Source: Bacteroidales bacterium
GTDB taxonomy: Bacteria; Bacteroidota; Bacteroidia; Bacteroidales; UBA12077
NCBI GenBank assembly: GCA_028282785.1
Contig: JANQHE010000035.1
Coordinates: 49,717-113,716 of the forward strand
Direction: 5' to 3'
Length of the DNA: 64,000 nucleotides
In this document: piece after piece, positions 59,767-64,000 of the stretch
Position numbering within the stretch: position 1 is the stretch's first letter
How the letters are laid out: every line of letters starts with the position of its first letter
Notes under the pieces: model-generated
Seen by the model: the letters and a program-made list of their open reading frames with translations, nothing else
Told to the model about the DNA's origin: nothing
Databases searched by the model: none
Position numbers and translations under genes: made by a program

Positions 59767-60657
59767 TTATTCAGCTTCCCAACCATAGTCTATATAATCT
59801 ACTTCAAATTCTTCACCTTTAACATATACCATCAGGAATCCTTCTTCCAGCCCATTATTTTTTCCATTCCACCATTTTGAGCTTACTGCACCGGCTGTTA
59901 TGAAATGAATTCCTTTAGCTTCAATATTTTCATAGAAATGGAGATGTCCCTGTAGAACCAGTTTTAAGTTATGATCTTTAAATAATTCAAGAACCTCTTT
60001 CGCATTGGTTATGACTACACCCGGGAAGTTTGCTTGCTCCGCACCATATTCAAGTTGCGTCCATACAGTAGCTAGAGGTATATGTGTACTAATTGCTATT
60101 GGAACTGATTTGCCGATATGCTTAAGGTCTTCTTGTAACCATTCCATTTGCTCATTATCTATATGTCCATAATATTGGCTATTGTCTTTCTGATGAACAG
60201 AATCGAAAATGTAAAAACGCCATCCTCCATAATTAAAAGCATAATACCTTTTCTTGCCAGTTCTTTTCTCGTACATTTTTTTTCCATATTCTTCATGTAA
60301 GGTATCTACCTCATTAAACCACCCAAATATTTCATGATTTCCTAGTGTGTTATATACAGGCATTTCGAATAATTTACTTACTTTACCGTAAATTTTATAA
60401 AGACTATCAGAACGCTCAAAGTTTTGCTCCAATGCATCCATTATTAAATCTCCACCAGTTATAACAAAGTCTGGATTCAAATTATTAACTGTATCAATGG
60501 CTTGTTTAAAACCATTAATTGCATTTCTTTCGGGTTGAACATGAATATCAGTTAAAAATGCAAACTTGAAATCACTTTCAACTTGAGGAGTTTCGGTATT
60601 ACACGATAAGAATAATAAGATAAATAGAACAAATGTTAATTTAATTGATGTTTTCAT
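59767..60657 (-). CDS. Calcineurin-like metallophosphoesterase lipoprotein
   Basis: The 296-residue protein has a lipoprotein signal ending at Cys19 (ILLFLSC). The full set of dinuclear-metal motifs follows in order: LTDIH, GGDLIMD, YNTLGNHE, STHIP and GHLH. It is a phosphodiesterase or phosphatase anchored to a membrane facing the periplasm or surface. The 3',5'-cyclic nucleotide phosphodiesterase (CpdA/Icc) branch and acid-phosphatase-like branches are both possible. It has its own terminator. The 370-bp upstream space (60658-61027) separates it from the divergent repeat protein. Confidence 0.93.
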   Translation of the reverse strand: MKTSIKLTFVLFILLFLSCNTETPQVESDFKFAFLTDIHVQPERNAINGFKQAIDTVNNLNPDFVITGGDLIMDALEQNFERSDSLYKIYGKVSKLFEMPVYNTLGNHEIFGWFNEVDTLHEEYGKKMYEKRTGKKRYYAFNYGGWRFYIFDSVHQKDNSQYYGHIDNEQMEWLQEDLKHIGKSVPIAISTHIPLATVWTQLEYGAEQANFPGVVITNAKEVLELFKDHNLKLVLQGHLHFYENIEAKGIHFITAGAVSSKWWNGKNNGLEEGFLMVYVKGEEFEVDYIDYGWEAE

Positions 60658-60847
60658 GATTTGGATTTTTATTACAAAAAAATAACCTTAAATCTAAAAG
60701 GAAATAAGCTGAAGGTTAAATTACTATTAATTAATAATATAAAATAGTAGTTTTACTTATAAATCTGTTTTTCAAACCTACAATTTAGGGGTTAATACTT
60801 ATAATAATTATTGTAATATAGTTTAGATTTGTATTTAATAGGGTATC

Positions 60848-60886
60848 GCCATTTGATCAAAGCTTGTTAAATTAAGATCAAATAGC
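60848..60886. promoter_or_regulatory. Inverted repeat in the gene-free stretch before the large repeat protein
   Basis: ATTTGATC (60851-60858) and GATCAAAT (60876-60883) are a perfect inverted repeat. With GC on the outside of both (one mismatch between), eleven positions align around a 17-nt loop. It could be an operator or an mRNA hairpin. A TAGATTTG box (60824-60831), matching the -7 consensus without a -33 partner, lies just upstream. Nothing else is seen in 60658-61027. Confidence 0.4.
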
Positions 60887-61027
60887 CTTATTTATTGATA
60901 TAATTTGAAACAAATCGTATTTTATAAGGTAAAACAAGTTTAGGGCAAACTATTTTTAAACACTATAGTTAAAATATCTATTATTTGATATTCTATTTTT
61001 TATTGGAAAGAAATTTAAGTTCGAGAT

Positions 61028-64000
61028 ATGGTCAAAAAAATACTTATTGCAATTTGGTTTTCAATACTTTTTATTGGATTAAATGCGCAAACAACGTTTA
61101 ATGGAGGAGGAGGTGATAATAATTGGGATACTCCGGCAAACTGGTCGGCTGGTATACCAACTGCTGCAGATGATGTTATAATAGCCGATGGTGTTACAGT
61201 TGATGTAAATGTAGACGGGCAATGTGCTTCATTAACCTTTGCTGATAATGCTACAACAACCACTATAAATATAAACACAGGAATTACTTTAACAGTTTCA
61301 GGAGATATAAATTTCGGAAATCCAAGTGTAAACGGAGCAAATCAATATTTAAATGTTGATGACGGTAATTTAATTGCTGCTAACATTTATTGGGTCAATA
61401 CGGGCAGTAACACTCAAGATGCGCAAGTTTGGTTAAGTGATGGAACGATTACAGTTTCTGGTGATATACTTGCCGCAGAAAATAATGGAGCTAGAAATTA
61501 TATTGATTGTAGCCCAGGTGGTGTTAATGGTACAGGTACAATTACGGTTGGAGGCGATTTTTATTCAACGGATAACGGAGCTTTTTTTGACAGAGGTAAT
61601 TCAACTGTTGTTTATAATGGAACAGGTAACCAGATAATTGGAAACTTCTATTATTACAATTTAACCTTAGACGGCGGTGGAAATAAATCATTACATAGGA
61701 ATACAAGTATATATGGTGGAACATTAACATTAACAAATGGAATTCTTAATTTAAATGGGTACTACTTTTATCTTGATAGAGTATTTTCTTTGTCAGGTAC
61801 ATATAGTTCCTCTAGTATGATAGATTTTCAAAATGGAGGCTATGTTCGTGTTAGGGCGAATGGTACAAATGACCTAGAACAAACTTTTCCTATAGGTTAT
61901 GGTTCAGATTATAATCCACTTGCTATAACTAATGTTGCTAATGATGGGAATGGGTATTTAAGCATATATTTATTTAACACAAAACATCCGTTAACTGATG
62001 GAACCAATAATGCATTAACCAAATATGTATCATTATCTTCTTCAGATTTAAGTGGTACTGAATTCGATGCTTCTTTTACTTATTCTGATGGGGATATTCC
62101 AGGGGTTGAAGGAGATCTTGATAAAGCAGGTTACCTGGCTAGTTCTGGTTGGTTAACCAGTAACACTAACCCTTTGAATTTAAGTTATAATCATGGTACA
62201 AACACAATCTCATTGACTGATTTAACAGAATGGGGGGACATAACTCTTGGAGAAAGTTCTGGTTGTTTCGATGGAACTATGCCGGATAAGTATACCGTTG
62301 CAACTGGTAATTGGAATACTGGTTCGATATGGAACGGAGGAACTGTGCCATCAGCAGGAGATAATGTTGCTATACTACATGCTGTTACATTAAATACAGC
62401 ACCAACAGTTGGAAATTTAGAAATATTTGCAACTGGTAATTTGTATCTAAATAATCGAGATATAACGGTCCAAGGTACAACCGATGTCTATGGAATTCTG
62501 CATGATATTAATGGGACAAATGGGCTTTCCAGGACATTTCAGGATAAAATAACAGTTTATAGTGGCGGAGAATTTTACTGTACCGTAGACAATAGAACTT
62601 TTATATTTGAAGGAGGTATTGAAAATAATGGTACTTTTTATATTACAAACGGTAATGGAATGGCTATAAATTTCAATACTGTAAGCCAAGTATTATCCGG
62701 AAGTGAAACCATAACTTTAGATGGTACTATTACCATAGCTAGTGGGCTTACTCTTACAAACCAGGTTTCCGAAGCAACAAACGGCCTAATAATTGAAGGA
62801 ACAGTTAATGGTGCTGATGGAACATCTTCCTTGGTTAATGAAACTATTTTAAGCTTTCAAGGGAGTACAGCTTCTTTTGGAACTGCAGGTGTATTTGATG
62901 CAAATACAAACCCTGGTAATACGGTTAATTATAATGGAACTGGAGACCAGTATATAATCCCTACTTCTTATGAGAACTTAGTGGCAGAAGATGGGAACGA
63001 TAATGGCAGTAACAAATATTTAAGTGGTAACACAACTGTTAATGAAGATTTTACTGTTGAGGAACAAACTGATTTTTATCCAGAAAGTTATAATCTAACT
63101 GTAGCTGGAACAGCTACAATCAAGGACAGGATTTATGATAGGAACACTTCTGGTAGTTGTACATTTAATGGAAATTCAATTATAGATGGTGCTCGATTCG
63201 ATGGTAGTGCCGCTGGTAATGTCACATTTACGGATTCTTTAACAGAATTGACTTCTGGATTTACGGTTGATTACTGCAATTTTACCATGAGTCCTGACTT
63301 AACTATACCTTCTGGAGTGACAGTTTCGATAATTGATAATAGGGGAACCAAAAAATTTAATAATGTTACTATAGAGAATGGGGGAAGCTGGTCTAATACA
63401 GCAAATTCAGCAATTACAATTATGGGAGATTTAACAGCCAATTTAGGTGCAAATTTTATTAATGGTACGGGAATATATACATTTAATGGAACAGCAAAGG
63501 AACTTAATGGAACAATTGCGAATTTAAATTTCCAGAATATTATTATTGATGGAACTCTTACAAACAATATTGCAGATATTGATGTAACGATAGATATTAC
63601 AGTAAATTCAGGAAGTTTTACTAATAATGGCGATATAAGTTTAGGGGACGATATTATTGTAAGTACTGGAAATTATATAAATAATAGCATAACAACCATA
63701 ACTGATGATTTAACTGGATCGGGTACATTAACTCAGGGAACGAATAGTACACTTTATATAGGAAGTGATGCAACTATTACCAATTTTAATGCAACCACAA
63801 ATCCAAATACTGTTGAGTATAATGGCAATGCAGACCAAGCAGTAAATGCAGGCACTTACCACCATTTAATAGTACGAGATGGAGATTCAAATAATTCAAG
63901 TCATACATTAGGCGGAAATGTTATTGTTAATGGAGATTTTACGGTTGCTACTTCAACATATTTCGATCCAATGGCTTACGATTTTACAGTAAGTGGGAGT
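61028..64000 (+). CDS. Large secreted repeat protein, adhesin-like; 3' end beyond the window
   Basis: I translated this from the ATG at 61028 to the window edge: 991 codons with no stop. A signal peptide (MVKKILIAIWFSILFIGLNA) is followed by a domain with NWDTPANWSAGIPTAADDVI, which recurs near residue 430 as NWNTGSIWNGGTVPSAGDNV. This opening is usual in T9SS cargo of Bacteroidota. The rest is Asn/Thr/Gly-rich beta-helix-like sequence. Units near residues 195, 634 and 930 contain YNGTGNQ, YNGTGDQ and YNGNADQ, each followed by a block like LVAEDGNDNGSNKYLSGN or LIVRDGDSNNSSHTLGGN. A sorting domain would be expected at the unseen C-terminus. Function is inferred as a surface adhesin. Confidence 0.85.
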   Translation, partial: MVKKILIAIWFSILFIGLNAQTTFNGGGGDNNWDTPANWSAGIPTAADDVIIADGVTVDVNVDGQCASLTFADNATTTTININTGITLTVSGDINFGNPSVNGANQYLNVDDGNLIAANIYWVNTGSNTQDAQVWLSDGTITVSGDILAAENNGARNYIDCSPGGVNGTGTITVGGDFYSTDNGAFFDRGNSTVVYNGTGNQIIGNFYYYNLTLDGGGNKSLHRNTSIYGGTLTLTNGILNLNGYYFYLDRVFSLSGTYSSSSMIDFQNGGYVRVRANGTNDLEQTFPIGYGSDYNPLAITNVANDGNGYLSIYLFNTKHPLTDGTNNALTKYVSLSSSDLSGTEFDASFTYSDGDIPGVEGDLDKAGYLASSGWLTSNTNPLNLSYNHGTNTISLTDLTEWGDITLGESSGCFDGTMPDKYTVATGNWNTGSIWNGGTVPSAGDNVAILHAVTLNTAPTVGNLEIFATGNLYLNNRDITVQGTTDVYGILHDINGTNGLSRTFQDKITVYSGGEFYCTVDNRTFIFEGGIENNGTFYITNGNGMAINFNTVSQVLSGSETITLDGTITIASGLTLTNQVSEATNGLIIEGTVNGADGTSSLVNETILSFQGSTASFGTAGVFDANTNPGNTVNYNGTGDQYIIPTSYENLVAEDGNDNGSNKYLSGNTTVNEDFTVEEQTDFYPESYNLTVAGTATIKDRIYDRNTSGSCTFNGNSIIDGARFDGSAAGNVTFTDSLTELTSGFTVDYCNFTMSPDLTIPSGVTVSIIDNRGTKKFNNVTIENGGSWSNTANSAITIMGDLTANLGANFINGTGIYTFNGTAKELNGTIANLNFQNIIIDGTLTNNIADIDVTIDITVNSGSFTNNGDISLGDDIIVSTGNYINNSITTITDDLTGSGTLTQGTNSTLYIGSDATITNFNATTNPNTVEYNGNADQAVNAGTYHHLIVRDGDSNNSSHTLGGNVIVNGDFTVATSTYFDPMAYDFTVSGS

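Noticed and set aside
61015..61278. Minus-strand 87-codon frame at the start of the repeat protein
   Set aside because: It is antisense to a signal peptide and conserved domain opening; the plus frame is open for 991 codons.

Overview
The window is AT-rich chromosomal DNA from a member of the Bacteroidota. Evidence for this is a type IX secretion (T9SS) cluster (porV, porU, a PorP/SprF-like gene, gldJ), proteins with T9SS C-terminal sorting domains, Bacteroidota-type promoters (TTTG about 17-20 nt before TAnnTTTG), few Shine-Dalgarno sites, and a tRNA gene without an encoded CCA. Tandem NAD-linked formate dehydrogenases, a NqrM-like protein, proline dehydrogenase and urocanase suggest an amino-acid-using, anaerobic or facultatively anaerobic organism. 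A marine Bacteroidia lineage such as Marinilabiliales is my guess; the genus cannot be read from the sequence.

Layout. 1-5.4 kb: a truncated metallo-beta-lactamase-fold hydrolase, a HAMP/GAF sensor with no output domain, a small membrane protein, and a histidine kinase/sigma-54 activator pair that diverges from an FtsX/MacB-type permease (5.5-7.9 kb). The gap between them holds symmetric TGTTACA sites and a sigma-54-like promoter. 7.9-14.2 kb: a heavy-metal efflux operon (His-rich protein, CzcB, CzcA, TolC-like). 14.3-15.6 kb: a ParA-type ATPase with a small partner, then a cysteine-rich membrane protein. 15.8-25.2 kb: two consecutive three-gene NAD-linked formate dehydrogenase modules (NuoE-like, NuoF-like, molybdopterin subunit) with different iron-sulfur inventories. 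25.3-28.4 kb: an ECF sigma operon and proline dehydrogenase, interleaved with two families of short non-coding repeats. 28.5-33.3 kb: a T9SS-exported beta-propeller protein and a LemA/TPM operon. 33.4-35.7 kb: hutU with a palindrome-rich leader. 35.7-39.8 kb: an Mla-type lipid transport operon, thioredoxin-like and CoA-binding proteins, and ispF. 39.8-47.5 kb: T9SS genes. 47.6-58.3 kb: housekeeping genes (murF, ppa, glycosyltransferase, acyltransferase, inositol-phosphatase family, mtaB, Ppx/GppA, SixA-like, PhoH, nitroreductase, folC). 58.4-59.0 kb: tRNA-Val(TAC), a GIY-YIG nuclease gene, and a broken second tRNA-like sequence. 59.1-64.0 kb: a small membrane protein, a metallophosphoesterase lipoprotein, and the first 991 codons of a large repetitive secreted protein.

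The best candidate for an undescribed system is the tRNA-Val/GIY-YIG locus. An approximately 410-bp unit lies between two copies of the tRNA 3' end. The nuclease gene stops inside a 5'-truncated tRNA-like sequence whose T-loop is split by 63 bp. The next strongest observations are the tandem formate dehydrogenases, one with the architecture of bifurcating Hyd-type enzymes and one that has lost its His/Cys3 cluster motif, and the compact sigma-54 circuit upstream of the permease.
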